Position numbers and translations under genes: made by a program
The notes under the pieces: generated by a model
Told to the model about the DNA's origin: nothing
Database searches by the model: none
What the model saw: only the letters and a program-made list of their open reading frames with translations
Shown here: positions 1-8,108 of the stretch, in pieces
Numbering within the stretch: the stretch's first letter is position 1
Layout of the letters: every line of letters begins with the position of its first letter
Assembly: GCA_964479695.1 (NCBI GenBank)
Contig: CAYZSO010000034.1
Span: 1 to 31,071, forward strand
Reading direction: 5' to 3'
Source: JAAYZH01 sp964479695
GTDB taxonomy: Bacteria; Bacillota; Clostridia; Saccharofermentanales; Fastidiosipilaceae
Length of the DNA stretch: 31,071 nucleotides

Positions 1-190
1 AAATTTGAAGATATGCGCACGTTAGGTGACGTGTCATGTATAAACTTCGGCTCTATCATGCACATAAAAGCAAATTTGAAGATATGCGCACGTTGGGTGA
101 CGTGTCATGTGTTGACTTCGGCTCTATCATGCACATTTAAGCAAATTTGAAGATATGTGCACCTGGATGACTTTTCACGAATTAGCTTCG
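1..190. repeat. Tandem 71-bp repeat, three units, third degenerate
   Basis: Units begin at 1, 72 and 143, each opening with AAATTTGAAGATATG. The first two are nearly identical over the full 71 bp, including the shared CTTCGGCTCTATCATGCACA block. The third follows the consensus for about 20 bases and then decays. There are no unique spacers, so this is not a CRISPR array. The array probably continues to the left of the window. Function unknown. Confidence 0.85.
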
Positions 191-216
191 CTGCTTACTT
201 GCGTGCGATTAATCCG

Positions 217-474
217 CTAATGGATAGAAAGCCTCCTCAAAATGATTTGGAGGTAAGTCAACTGTCGCAAACATCGCGATCTTGACCAACTTGGAATAGC
301 GTAATAATTCCTGCAATTTCCGAAGAACAAATTCAAGGAACAATACGTCGCAGAAGCCGAACCTTCATCAAGCTCTCCATTTACGGGGAACAAATACAAG
401 GAGGAATACGCAGCCAAAACCGCTCCGTCATCGACGAACTCACTACATATGTTTAAAAATAAACTTATGTAGTG
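217..474 (-). repeat. Composite dispersed repeat element, copy A
   Basis: Read on the minus strand, it starts with a 34-bp hairpin (441-474). Two copies follow of a module containing GGAGCGGTTTTGGC or the related TTCGGCTTCTGCGACG, then TATTGTTCCTTGAATTTGTT, and then a ~35-bp motif at 262-296 with TTGGTCAAGATCGCG and TTTGCGACAG. The same order is seen in copies B (7317-7812), C (11485-11962) and D (20187-20560). The inverted partner of the 35-bp motif, present in B, C and D, is not recognisable here. The stretch has an open frame on the minus strand, but it is repeat-derived and I do not regard it as a gene. Confidence 0.7.
441..474. repeat. 34-bp palindromic hairpin, copy A
   Basis: Arms CACTACATATGTTTA and TAAACTTATGTAGTG around AAAA; 14 of 15 arm positions pair, with one T-T mismatch at position 10. 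The sequence is identical to copy C in opposite orientation. It lies about 60 bp beyond the stop of the ABC ATPase gene and could end its transcript, although no T-run follows on that strand. Confidence 0.85.
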
Positions 475-479
475 AAGTA

Positions 480-527
480 CCGGCCAACCGGCCAACCGGC
501 CAACCGGCCAACCGACCAACCGGCCAA
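480..527. repeat. 8-bp tandem repeat (CCGGCCAA)x6
   Basis: Six adjoining 8-bp units, five exact and one with CCGACCAA. The array ends only 6 bp from the stop codon of the ABC ATPase gene and sits between it and the hairpin at 441-474. A unit length not divisible by three and high identity suggest recent slippage expansion. Confidence 0.9.
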
Positions 528-533
528 GCGAAC

Positions 534-1205
534 TCACGGCTTCTCTAGTAGTACGCCGTCGCGCATTTGGTAGGTGATGTCAACCATGTCGATGATTTCT
601 AGGTCGTGGGTCACGACTACGACGCAGTAGTTTTGGTCGTGGGCAAGGTCGGCGAGGAGTTCGATGATGGTCTTGGCAGTGACTGTATCGAGGTTGCCGG
701 TGGGTTCGTCAGCGAGAATGAGGTTTGTGTCCATGGCGAGCGCGCGGGCGATAGCGATGCGTTGCTGCTCGCCACCGGAAAGCATGGATGGGAAACGGTT
801 AAATTCGGAATCGCTTAGATCAACACTGCGAATGTAGGATTCGGCGCGGGTTTTGGCCTCACGAGGTTTGATGCCGTGAAGTTCCATGGGGTACATCACA
901 TTTTCGACGGCTGTCAGGAGCGGGAAGAGGCGGAAGCTCTGATAGATCATGGCGACTTCGTTGCGGCGATAGCGGTCGAGGTCGAGATTGCGGGTTGATT
1001 GGCCGCGGAAATAGACGTCTCCGCTGCCCGGAATGTCGAGTCCGGCCATTAAGGAAAGCATAGTGGATTTGCCGCTGCCGCTTTTGCCGATGATTGCGTA
1101 AATTTTTCCTTGCTCGAAGGAGCAGCTGACGTTCTTCAGCGCTTCCATTGTCTGATAGAGGTTGCTGTAGGTGTATTTGACTGATTCTAGGGTTATGATA
1201 CTCAT
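534..1205 (-). CDS. ABC transporter ATP-binding protein (LolD/MacB-like family)
   Basis: A 223-residue cytoplasmic ATPase. Visible motifs are Walker A GKSGSGKS (about residues 40-47), the signature LSGGEQQR (about 143-150), Walker B ILADEPTGNLD (about 163-173) and the switch histidine in VVVVTHDLE. The length and the DEPTGNLD form match the LolD/MacB/FtsE-like group that partners FtsX-type permeases. The permease is the next gene upstream on the same strand (1475-4612), so the two probably form one transporter. Such pairs export antimicrobial compounds or lipids or act mechanically on the envelope; the substrate cannot be read from sequence. A 270-bp repeat-rich gap separates the two genes, which is unusual for a transporter pair. 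The ATG at 1205 opens directly with the conserved N-terminal strand of the domain (IITLESVKYTY), supporting this start. Confidence 0.93.
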   Translation of the reverse strand: MSIITLESVKYTYSNLYQTMEALKNVSCSFEQGKIYAIIGKSGSGKSTMLSLMAGLDIPGSGDVYFRGQSTRNLDLDRYRRNEVAMIYQSFRLFPLLTAVENVMYPMELHGIKPREAKTRAESYIRSVDLSDSEFNRFPSMLSGGEQQRIAIARALAMDTNLILADEPTGNLDTVTAKTIIELLADLAHDQNYCVVVVTHDLEIIDMVDITYQMRDGVLLEKP

Positions 1206-1217
1206 AGCAAGTCCTCT

Positions 1218-1471
1218 ATTCTAAGCTATTCTCTATTCTCTATTCTCTATTTACAAATCAAAAATTTCGAATCTCAATTTACAAATCTCAATTTACAATT
1301 CGCAATTCTCAACTCTCAATTCTCAATTAACAAATCTCAATTAACAACTCACAATTTACAAATCTCAATTCACAATTCACAAATTCACAAATTCACAAAT
1401 CTCAATTCACAATTCACAAATTCACAAATTCACAAATCTCAATTCACAATTCACAAATTTCAACTCTCAAT
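1218..1471. repeat. AT-rich low-complexity repeat block between permease and ATPase genes
   Basis: A few TATTCTC repeats (about 1222-1250) are followed by some 200 bp built from degenerate units such as CAATTCACAAATTCACAAAT and CAATTTACAAATCT. A longer unit of about 50 bp, starting near 1362 and again near 1403, is nearly identical. No gene or clear promoter is visible. It must be crossed if permease and ATPase share a transcript. Confidence 0.85.
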
Positions 1472-1474
1472 CAT

Positions 1475-4400
1475 CTACTCCTTCTCGCTCATGATGGCGA
1501 GGGCAGGCTTACGGTTCTGGAACAACGTGGAGACTAGCACACTCAAGGCGTAGCTGATCAAGAAGGCGTAGGTTGCGGGAGAAGACAATTCGGCAGAGCC
1601 GCGCAAGAGAAGCCACAAGACAATAGCGATCGCTCCGCCTAGTAGGAGAAGGATGGCTTGCTCGCCGAAAATTGTGGCGAAGATGGTGCTCTTGCGGGCG
1701 CCAATTGCGCGCATCAGGGCGATGTTTTCGCGGCGGGCTTTGACAGCCAAGAAGCCGGTGAGGAGGCCCAGCAAGCTAGTTAATACGAGCAGCACCGGGT
1801 AGAGCAGCTCCAAGTAGCGGCTGCGTTGATCAATTGAGTTTACGGCTTCCAGGAACTGGGAGTCCTCAATGACGATAGTGATTCGTAGATCGTTGGGCAT
1901 GTCTGGGCCAGAGTAGCCCTTTTCTTCGAGTGCATCTTTTAGCATCGTGAGATCTGCGGGATCTGGCACTTGGAAAGTAAGGGAAGAGATATAGTAGTTA
2001 TCCAAAATGATATCGAGTTTCTGCTGATCGGTCAGATCTTCCTCTCGCAGGAGATCATTTGCGCCTAGAGTTGTGCTGAGGTAGGTGCCTGTCGTAGGAG
2101 GGAAGTCAATGGCGTCCAGGTCGCGCAAGGTCGAGTTTTCGGGATCCAGAGCGCCAAGGGGCAAGGGTGCGTACATGTTATTGAGGTCAGCCACACGGGT
2201 GAAGGAGCCAACAACCTGCATCTCCATCGGCCGTATATACTGGAAGAATGGTCCCCACAAGTGGTCTTGGGTATAGATTCGGATCGTGTCACCGTATTCG
2301 ATTCCGTGGGTTGCTTTCATGTCCGTGGAGATGATGACGGGGAGGATGTCCCAGTTTCTTTGGCCAAAGCGCCCCTCATCCCACCCTTCCATGAATTCAG
2401 CTTGAAAGTCCGTGAAGAGGAATTCAGGTGCCTGGCGAACTTGGTCTGTAAAGACTAGATTGGGTTGAATATAGAGCGATGTTACTATATTTTCCCATTC
2501 AAACATACTCGTGATTACGGGCATCTCTTGGGAGTTGCCGGGAGAGCCGTCTGCTCGTTGGGCGATGCCCAAGTATTGATAATTCAATTGATAGGTATAG
2601 GCAACATCGCCCAGACCAGGCGTATCACGCAGATCGATCGCTTGACTATTCCGGAGCGCCATTCGATCTGTGAAAAGACCATCCATTTTCGCGGTGTAGC
2701 CTCTGAGCGAAGTGTCGTTGTAGAGGGCGGCTTTGGCCGAGGCATAGGAGCTTAATGTAGCTTGTAACGAAGCTACGAATAAGAGCGCTACGATCGTGAG
2801 GGTAACGGTGAGGAGGGAGCGGCCCTTGTCACGGCGAATGGCGAGGACTGCGTGGCGCAAAGGTCCGGACAGGGCTACGGAAGACTTCTTGACGGGGCGG
2901 AGGGTAGGAGTTTTCGCCCGATGAGTGATCATGCGGCCGCTGATAGTGCGCTCTGCGAAGAACAACGCGAATCCCAGGGCTGCCAGTAAAATCACCGCAC
3001 CGGCGCCCACTGCGAAGCCATAAGAAAGCCTCACCACCGGCTGGAACGGCTTCACCAGACCACGGAACGAGTCGCTGTAGCGGGAGTCGATGACCTGAAG
3101 ATCCGCAACAAAGTTCAGCGCATAAACCACGAGATCTTCTGCATAATAGATTCCGATCGCAATGCCAAGCACAATCGCAAGCACCAAGATCAGAACAGCG
3201 CCGGCCATGAGGTAGAGCCTGCTTTCGTGCTTTGTTGCACCAAAACTACGCATGATCCCCACCGTTTCCCGCTGACTATCGGTGTATTGGGTGGAGAAGA
3301 AGACCAGAACGGCCAAGGTGACGAGCAAAGCAACAAGCGAAAGTGCGATTGCGGCATTTTGTACAACATGGACTGCATTGGCCATGATCTCGTAGCCCTG
3401 GTCATAGACGTTGACCAATATGTTGTCGGAGAGATAGGGCTCTAGGTCAGCGAGGAAGGCGTCTGCGGTTCCGTTCTTGATTGTTGCTTGGCCGAGACTC
3501 GTCGCACTGCCAACCGGGTTAGGGTCTTGACTTCCGTGATTTGCGTAACTTGTGGGCGGAATGTAAATGTTCTTATGATATTCTTCGACATAGTTCACGA
3601 TACCGACAACCCGGTATGTTTCCTCACGCGACAATTCCATGCCCCATTCGTAGTAAGAGGAGGTGTCTTGGTCAGGCAGAAGGATCGTGAGGTCGTCGCC
3701 AACATCCAGCTCCTGGCGGTCGGCGATCGTTCGGGAGATTACGGCGAGTTTCTCGCCTGCTTGGGCCTCTTCTTGAGTGAAGAGGCGACCGGATTCAAGG
3801 AAGAGGACTTGCTGATGGAATTCTTCAAGCGAAGCCGGATCCGTGACGTGATTGACGCTGAGCGCTTGATTCATTGCCGTGTAATAATTGGCGATTTCTT
3901 GATAAATCTTGGCTTCCTGCGTCTGCAAATCAGCTTCCGACTCAATTTCAAGGAAAGGTTTGATCGCTGTGGTGTCGATACCGGAGGCTTCGGCCCAATT
4001 ATTAATGAATGGGACAAGTTCCAACGAAATACCGTTGCCGTCGAGTGTCACGATGTTGGCATGGATCACATACAGAGCATCTTCATCCGGTTCGAAGCCG
4101 ATTTCTTCGAAATTATCTCTGATAAAAACCGTCCGCCCCGGCTTATAGTCACGAAATGAGTACAGCGTGTCCACAAGCTTCCCGGCATAGGGGCTGTCGT
4201 CGGCAAATTTCCGTAAATCTTTCACCACCATGACCGTGGTAAATGCATATTCAGGGTCGCGCGACTTCGACACGAATCCTTCTGAAGTGCCAAATCCGAT
4301 ATCTGCAGGCTGCCAAAGCCGCACGTTCTCATTATCTGCGATTGCTTGGAAGTCTATCTTCGCCGCATCTTCTTTCATCTCCGCTGTCTGATAGCCTGCA

Positions 4401-4612
4401 CTTGCGCCATAGGTATCGCGGTATTTCAAGGTGACGATTGTGGTGTAGTTATCCTCGGCATCCCGCAGCATGGCTACGCTCGAATACCATGTATTCAGCG
4501 CGAGGTAAAGGAAAGCCGTGACTGCCGCGATCAGCATGAGGAATAAGCTTGACTTCACGGGTGTTCGTATGATGCTCTTGAGACTGTTCCGAATGTTCAT
4601 GTTTGTTCTCAT
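1475..4612 (-). CDS. ABC transporter permease, FtsX-type, with two large extracellular domains
   Basis: About 1045 residues from the start chosen here. One membrane segment lies near the N terminus (about 21-41), followed by a large extracytoplasmic region (to about 410), three membrane segments (about 412-440, 466-488, 529-552), another at about 597-620, a second large extracytoplasmic region, and three C-terminal segments (about 934-956, 976-1000, 1012-1031). This duplicated MacB-PCD/FtsX layout (4+4 segments) is typical of large Gram-positive FtsX-type permeases. Characteristic FtsX stretches are RETVGIMRSFGATKHE after segment 2 and ENIALMRAIGARKSTI after segment 6. The frame stays open to 4798, but the extra 62 residues are basic and uncharacteristic, and a promoter-like site (4727-4756) lies inside that extension. 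ATG at 4612 or 4600 is therefore preferred; neither has a strong ribosome binding site. The likely partner is the ATPase at 534-1205. Confidence 0.88.
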   Translation of the reverse strand: MRTNMNIRNSLKSIIRTPVKSSLFLMLIAAVTAFLYLALNTWYSSVAMLRDAEDNYTTIVTLKYRDTYGASAGYQTAEMKEDAAKIDFQAIADNENVRLWQPADIGFGTSEGFVSKSRDPEYAFTTVMVVKDLRKFADDSPYAGKLVDTLYSFRDYKPGRTVFIRDNFEEIGFEPDEDALYVIHANIVTLDGNGISLELVPFINNWAEASGIDTTAIKPFLEIESEADLQTQEAKIYQEIANYYTAMNQALSVNHVTDPASLEEFHQQVLFLESGRLFTQEEAQAGEKLAVISRTIADRQELDVGDDLTILLPDQDTSSYYEWGMELSREETYRVVGIVNYVEEYHKNIYIPPTSYANHGSQDPNPVGSATSLGQATIKNGTADAFLADLEPYLSDNILVNVYDQGYEIMANAVHVVQNAAIALSLVALLVTLAVLVFFSTQYTDSQRETVGIMRSFGATKHESRLYLMAGAVLILVLAIVLGIAIGIYYAEDLVVYALNFVADLQVIDSRYSDSFRGLVKPFQPVVRLSYGFAVGAGAVILLAALGFALFFAERTISGRMITHRAKTPTLRPVKKSSVALSGPLRHAVLAIRRDKGRSLLTVTLTIVALLFVASLQATLSSYASAKAALYNDTSLRGYTAKMDGLFTDRMALRNSQAIDLRDTPGLGDVAYTYQLNYQYLGIAQRADGSPGNSQEMPVITSMFEWENIVTSLYIQPNLVFTDQVRQAPEFLFTDFQAEFMEGWDEGRFGQRNWDILPVIISTDMKATHGIEYGDTIRIYTQDHLWGPFFQYIRPMEMQVVGSFTRVADLNNMYAPLPLGALDPENSTLRDLDAIDFPPTTGTYLSTTLGANDLLREEDLTDQQKLDIILDNYYISSLTFQVPDPADLTMLKDALEEKGYSGPDMPNDLRITIVIEDSQFLEAVNSIDQRSRYLELLYPVLLVLTSLLGLLTGFLAVKARRENIALMRAIGARKSTIFATIFGEQAILLLLGGAIAIVLWLLLRGSAELSSPATYAFLISYALSVLVSTLFQNRKPALAIMSEKE

Positions 4613-4726
4613 AACTTGAATTTGAGTGGCCACGTGGCGGATTCGCTTGGCTAGTCGGCTGCGCTTGGCTGCGTGGCGCTGCCGACTGATTCGGTTGACT
4701 GGCATTGAGCCGTTACATATGTAATT

Positions 4727-4756
4727 AGTATACAGGTATATTGACCTTTTGGGCAA
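4727..4756 (-). promoter_or_regulatory. Candidate sigma-A-type promoter for the ABC permease gene
   Basis: On the minus strand, TTGCCC and TATACT are separated by 18 bp, about 115 bp upstream of the preferred permease start. It was found by eye, so it is a weak call. If real it excludes translation from the ATG at 4798. Confidence 0.35.
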
Positions 4757-4798
4757 AATTTTTGTGTTTTTCGAGTTTTTTGCTCGTTCTTGAGGCAT

Positions 4799-5104
4799 TA
4801 TTCAGGTGTTTTCGTTGGCCTTGAATGCGTCTCGCTCGCTTGATTCAGTTGCACGACGCACAGAAGTCGTAGAATCACATGTAACAAGGACGTAATAGAC
4901 GTAGGGATAGATTTTTCGTTATACTTTTCGTTATAGCGGAATAACTGAAACCGCAATAGCTGAAACGAGCCTAGGTTTTTATTCCGGTTTTCTGCGATGA
5001 CACACAAGATGCAGTTGATGCAGTTGATGCAGTTGATGCAGCTGATGCAGTTGACTCTGCAGACGCGAGTCAATGCGAAGTTCATAACAAGTATGGAGGT
5101 GCCC
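4799..5104. other. Divergent intergenic region with (ATGCAGTTG)x5 minisatellite
   Basis: Spacer between the divergent permease and TPR genes. Bases 5009-5053 hold five tandem 9-bp units, four ATGCAGTTG and one ATGCAGCTG. The frame of the TPR gene is open through this array and would add a Met-Gln-Leu repeat leader from an ATG at 4997. The true start is taken as 5105, which has a strong ribosome binding site, so the array probably lies in the untranslated leader. Nothing else was recognised in the rest of the spacer. Confidence 0.75.
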
Positions 5105-6028
5105 ATGAACGATAAAAAAAGTGATACTGACAACGAGAAAAGTCGCCCTCTTCCCCCCAAGTCCGCCAAACCTTCTCCGAATGGCAGTGGCGTTGAGTAC
5201 GACTTTGGCAAGCGCTGGACACCAGACACCATTAACCAGATCCTATATGGAGTAGAGGAAGATCTCGATGACCCCGCCTTCAATTTGTACCAGCAGGCTT
5301 TGGACGCAAAAACCGCTGAAGAAGCCATTCGCTTGGCCAAAGCCGCCCTCAGGAAGAATCCCAAATTCCTAGATGCAACCACCTTTCTGCTAGACTTCGA
5401 GCGCGAATCTGATGAGAAACAAAAGAAGATGGAAGATCTTTTGGCAAAAGAAAAGAAACGCCTCGATGCGGACGAAAGCACCGCTGACATTGAGGGAGAT
5501 TATTGGGGGTTTCTTGAGACAAGACCCTATATGAGGCTTGCGAATGACTATCTGAAATTACTAATCAGCTTGGGTAAAATGCGCCAAGCAATCGCCCAAG
5601 CCGAATATATGCTCAAATTGAACACAACCGATAACCTAGGTGTGCGCAACACCTTGATGAGCCTATACGTGCTGGTTGAGGACAAAGAAGCGGCCGATGC
5701 ATTGCTGGCCAAATACGATGACCCCATGTTAGGTGTGCAAATTCCCGCGATGATGTTGTGTTATAAGTTGGGGGATTTGGCCGGTGCAGAAGCCAAACTG
5801 AATGATGTTCTCAAATACTACCCTACGTTTATCACAGGTTTCTTCGACGCCGTTCGGCAAATATCCGGCTACACCAATGACATTGTAGCACCTGATAGGT
5901 ACAGGCCTTTTAGTATAGAAGAGATCAAAGTGTTCTTTGCAGAGTCCAAATTCCTGTTGCCAACCATGCAAGGATTCATTTATTGGCTCGGCGAGCATGA
6001 CAAATCAAAAAAGCGGAAGAAGAAGTAG
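5105..6028 (+). CDS. TPR-like helical repeat protein
   Basis: 307 residues, soluble, no signal peptide or membrane segment. GGAGGT ends 4 bases before the ATG at 5105, a better start than the in-frame ATG at 4997. The N terminus is charged and proline-rich. The body is helical repeats: a pair around AEEAIRLAKAALRKNP, then LISLGKMRQAIAQAEYMLKLN, LYVLVEDKEAADALLAKYD and LGDLAGAEAKLNDVLKYYP, which show the alternating small and large residues of tetratricopeptide repeats. The C terminus is strongly basic (KSKKRKKK). TPR proteins bind other proteins, but the partner here is unknown. It is followed after a repeat-rich 71-bp gap by the aminotransferase gene and may be co-transcribed with it. The run encoding LAKAAL contains one exact copy of the dispersed 13-mer GGCCAAAGCCGCC (5335-5347). 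Confidence 0.8.
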   Translation: MNDKKSDTDNEKSRPLPPKSAKPSPNGSGVEYDFGKRWTPDTINQILYGVEEDLDDPAFNLYQQALDAKTAEEAIRLAKAALRKNPKFLDATTFLLDFERESDEKQKKMEDLLAKEKKRLDADESTADIEGDYWGFLETRPYMRLANDYLKLLISLGKMRQAIAQAEYMLKLNTTDNLGVRNTLMSLYVLVEDKEAADALLAKYDDPMLGVQIPAMMLCYKLGDLAGAEAKLNDVLKYYPTFITGFFDAVRQISGYTNDIVAPDRYRPFSIEEIKVFFAESKFLLPTMQGFIYWLGEHDKSKKRKKK

Positions 6029-6090
6029 AAGTCGAAGTCTAAGTTGAAGCCGAAGTAGATGTAGAAGTCGAGTTCGAGGCCGAAGAAGAG
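6014..6090. repeat. Degenerate GAAGTN hexamer repeat spanning the TPR gene end
   Basis: A run of GAAGTA, GAAGTC, GAAGCC and related hexamers begins in the lysine-rich end of the TPR gene, crosses its stop codon, and fills the gap up to the ribosome binding site of the aminotransferase gene. It probably arose by slippage. No terminator is visible, which is compatible with read-through into the next gene. Confidence 0.75.
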
Positions 6091-6099
6091 GAGTAACTA

Positions 6100-7308
6100 G
6101 TGAAATACGATTTTGAAACAGTAATAGATAGACATGGCATGGATTCAATTGCGGTCGATGCGATCGGCCATCTGCCGGGATTCGCCCCTTCGACGCCAAA
6201 AGAAGGCTTCGACGAAATTCCCATGTGGGTCGCCGACATGAATCTTCCCACCGCGAGATCCATCCAAGATGAAATCATCAAACGTGCTGAACATCCATGC
6301 TTCGGCTATTTTTCACCTTCCGATGCCTATTATGAGGCCATTATCAACTGGCACAAACGCCACAAATTGGTAGACGGGTTAACGAAGGAAGCCATCGGCT
6401 ATGAAAACGGCGTTTTGGGCGGTGTGGTTTCGGCACTCAAAGTCTTCGCCGCTGCAGGTGACAACATCCTGCTCCACAGCCCTACTTATATGGGATTCAC
6501 TCATGCCGTCACATCAAATGGCTACCCTATTATCCACTCGCCTTTGGTGCAGGATGAAGACGGAACTTGGCGAATGGATTATGAAGACATGGACAAAAAA
6601 ATCAAAGAAAACCACATCCACGTCGCCATCTTCTGTAACCCTCATAACCCCTGCGGCAGAGTCTGGTCAGAAGAAGAAATCATCCAAGCTATGGAAGTCT
6701 ACGAGAAGAATGACTGTTGGGTCATCTCCGATGAGATCTGGTCAGACTTACTGATGAATGGCAACGTCTACACGCCGACCCAGTCTGTATCCGAATGGGC
6801 CAAGATGCATACCATCGCATTTTATGCACCTTCGAAAACTTTCAACCTCGCAGGACTGGTAGGAAGCTACAGCGTAATCTATAACAAAGCCATCCGCGAC
6901 CGTGTCCAAGCCATTGGATCAAAGACCATATATAACACTATGAACATTTTCTCCGAGCATGCACTCATCGGCGCCTACAGTGAAGAAGGCGAGAACTGGC
7001 TGAACCAGCTCCTTCCCGTTCTGTCTGAGAATGTAAACTACGCCTACGAATACATACGTGATCACTTCAAAGGCGTACGCACATTCCGCTCCGAAGGCAC
7101 CTACATGTTATTCATGGACTGTGCCGAGTGGCTTGCCGAACATGATCTGACTCACGCCGAACTAATGCAAGCCGGCTGGGACGTCGGTGTAGGCTGGCAA
7201 GATGGCAACCTCTTCGAAGGCCCCACAAGCATCCGTCTGAATCTCGCATCCCCGACGCATCGCATCAAAGAAGCCTTCGACCGTATGGACAAGTACGTTT
7301 TCAACTGA
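6100..7308 (+). CDS. MalY/PatB-type PLP-dependent aminotransferase (probable cystathionine beta-lyase)
   Basis: 402 residues, fold-type I PLP enzyme. The N terminus has the PMWVADM motif typical of MalY/PatB C-S lyases (residues 41-47). FCNPHNPCGR (178-187) and SDEIWSD (210-216) carry cofactor-contacting Asn and Asp. Lys246 in YAPSKTFNLAG is the expected Schiff-base lysine. A conserved arginine lies in SIRLNLASP near the C terminus. Family members cleave cystathionine or cysteine conjugates to pyruvate, ammonia and a thiol; some are aminotransferases. In this family the enzyme is cytoplasmic and takes part in methionine/cysteine metabolism, sometimes with a regulatory side role. It starts with GTG at 6100, with AAGAGGAG about 7 bases upstream. 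It is followed 8 bp after the stop by a perfect 15-bp-arm hairpin. Confidence 0.92.
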   Translation: MKYDFETVIDRHGMDSIAVDAIGHLPGFAPSTPKEGFDEIPMWVADMNLPTARSIQDEIIKRAEHPCFGYFSPSDAYYEAIINWHKRHKLVDGLTKEAIGYENGVLGGVVSALKVFAAAGDNILLHSPTYMGFTHAVTSNGYPIIHSPLVQDEDGTWRMDYEDMDKKIKENHIHVAIFCNPHNPCGRVWSEEEIIQAMEVYEKNDCWVISDEIWSDLLMNGNVYTPTQSVSEWAKMHTIAFYAPSKTFNLAGLVGSYSVIYNKAIRDRVQAIGSKTIYNTMNIFSEHALIGAYSEEGENWLNQLLPVLSENVNYAYEYIRDHFKGVRTFRSEGTYMLFMDCAEWLAEHDLTHAELMQAGWDVGVGWQDGNLFEGPTSIRLNLASPTHRIKEAFDRMDKYVFN

Positions 7309-7316
7309 CTGCAACT

Positions 7317-7350
7317 GACTACATAAGTTTAAAAATAAACTTATGTAGTC
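7317..7350 (+). terminator. Perfect 34-bp palindrome, copy B; possible terminator of the MalY-type gene
   Basis: Arms GACTACATAAGTTTA and TAAACTTATGTAGTC pair perfectly around AAAA. Against the other copies the outermost C-G pair is replaced by G-C, and the variable position 10 is A-T where copy D has T-A. Both are compensating changes. It lies 8 bp after the aminotransferase stop. No T-run follows, so the terminator role is uncertain; the palindrome itself is certain. Confidence 0.6.
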
Positions 7351-7812
7351 AATTTAATGTTGTCAGTTTCATGTACTCAGTTTCATATGCACAGTTTCAT
7401 GTACTCAGTTTTGAGGTTAGCTTTTGCAGCCGGTGAGTCAGTGCGGAGCGGTTTTTGCGACGCATTTCCCCTACATGGGTAGGACAGTGTTTGAGTTTTT
7501 AATGGCGGAGCGGTATTGGCAGCGTATTGTTCCTTGAATTTGTCCTGCGAAAATTACAGAAATCATTATGCTATTTCCAGGTTGGTCAGGATCGCGAAAC
7601 TTGCGACAGGATACTGCCTCACCGTGAGTTGTGAGGATGGATTTCCCGCTGATATTATGCTTTTGCCAACAACGATTCGCCGGATGTCAGTATTCATTCA
7701 AAAACCACTGCCCGTAGGTCAGTAATCGTTCATTCAGCTGGTAAAGCCTGTTGAAAATTTGCTGGTAACAATATTCTCGTCGCAAACATCCGGATCCTAA
7801 CCAGTTTGGAAA
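7317..7812 (+). repeat. Composite dispersed repeat element, copy B
   Basis: It starts with hairpin 7317-7350. Two GGAGCGG modules follow (near 7446 and 7505, the second reading GGAGCGGTATTGGCAGCG). A ~35-bp motif at 7574-7608 (GGTTGGTCAGGATCGCG, then AACTTGCGACA) has its inverted partner at 7778-7812 (CGTCGCAAACATCCGG, then CTAACCAGTTTGGAAA). Between them are two GTCAGTAWTC-TTCA repeats at about 7685 and 7717. No coding potential was recognised. The same architecture in C and D marks this as a mobile or formerly mobile element, or a conserved structured sequence. Confidence 0.75.
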
Positions 7813-7819
7813 CTCCTTT

Positions 7820-7888
7820 TGGCTTGGCTGGTGCTTGCCTGGCGCTTGGCAGGTGTTTGCAGGTGCTTTGCTGGCGGTTGGCTGGCAA
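7820..7888. repeat. Degenerate GCTTGGCTGG-type short repeats
   Basis: About 70 bp of imperfect 9-11 bp units such as GGCTTGGCTGGTGCTTGCC and GGCGCTTGGCAGG, placed directly outside the inverted motif of repeat element B. Copy C has an unrelated tandem repeat at the same relative place (11976-12040). Confidence 0.65.
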
Positions 7889-8012
7889 ATTTCTTTCGAT
7901 CTCTGCTACAACCATCCTTATTAGCAAGTTGGATAAATGCTGAAACAGTACTTGTTGCGTTAAATTGCCAACATACGTTGTTTTTAAGAGGCGGGATAAC
8001 GAATTTACCCGT

Positions 8013-8108
8013 ACTTACAGCAATACGTAGCTGTAAGCGCTCCTTCCGAACGAGTTGGTTAAATTATGAAGCTGCACTTACAGCAATACGTAGCTACATG
8101 CGCTCCTT
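8013..8108. repeat. Two direct repeats 63 bp apart at the nrdG 3' end
   Basis: ACTTACAGCAATACGTAGCT at 8013-8032 recurs exactly at 8076-8095; both copies are followed a few bases later by GCGCTCCTT. The second copy overlaps the nrdG stop codon. Related degenerate units occur at 12086-12330. Only two copies exist here and the interval is not spacer-like, so this is not called CRISPR. Confidence 0.8.

Noticed and set aside
1..190. CRISPR array
   Set aside because: The whole 71-bp period is repeated with no unique spacers.
217..537. 106-residue minus-strand ORF
   Set aside because: It consists of the 8-bp repeat, a palindrome and composite repeat element A; no domain or ribosome binding site.
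3488..4159. 223-residue plus-strand ORF
   Set aside because: Antisense to the first extracytoplasmic domain of the ABC permease; no recognisable domain.
4798..5490. 230-residue minus-strand ORF over the divergent spacer and TPR gene
   Set aside because: It is antisense to the TPR gene, which has a strong start site, and its sequence is low-complexity Ser/Arg and Cys-Ile-Asn repeats.
8013..8108. Two-repeat CRISPR array
   Set aside because: Only two copies; the second overlaps the nrdG stop; similar degenerate units elsewhere belong to repeat elements.
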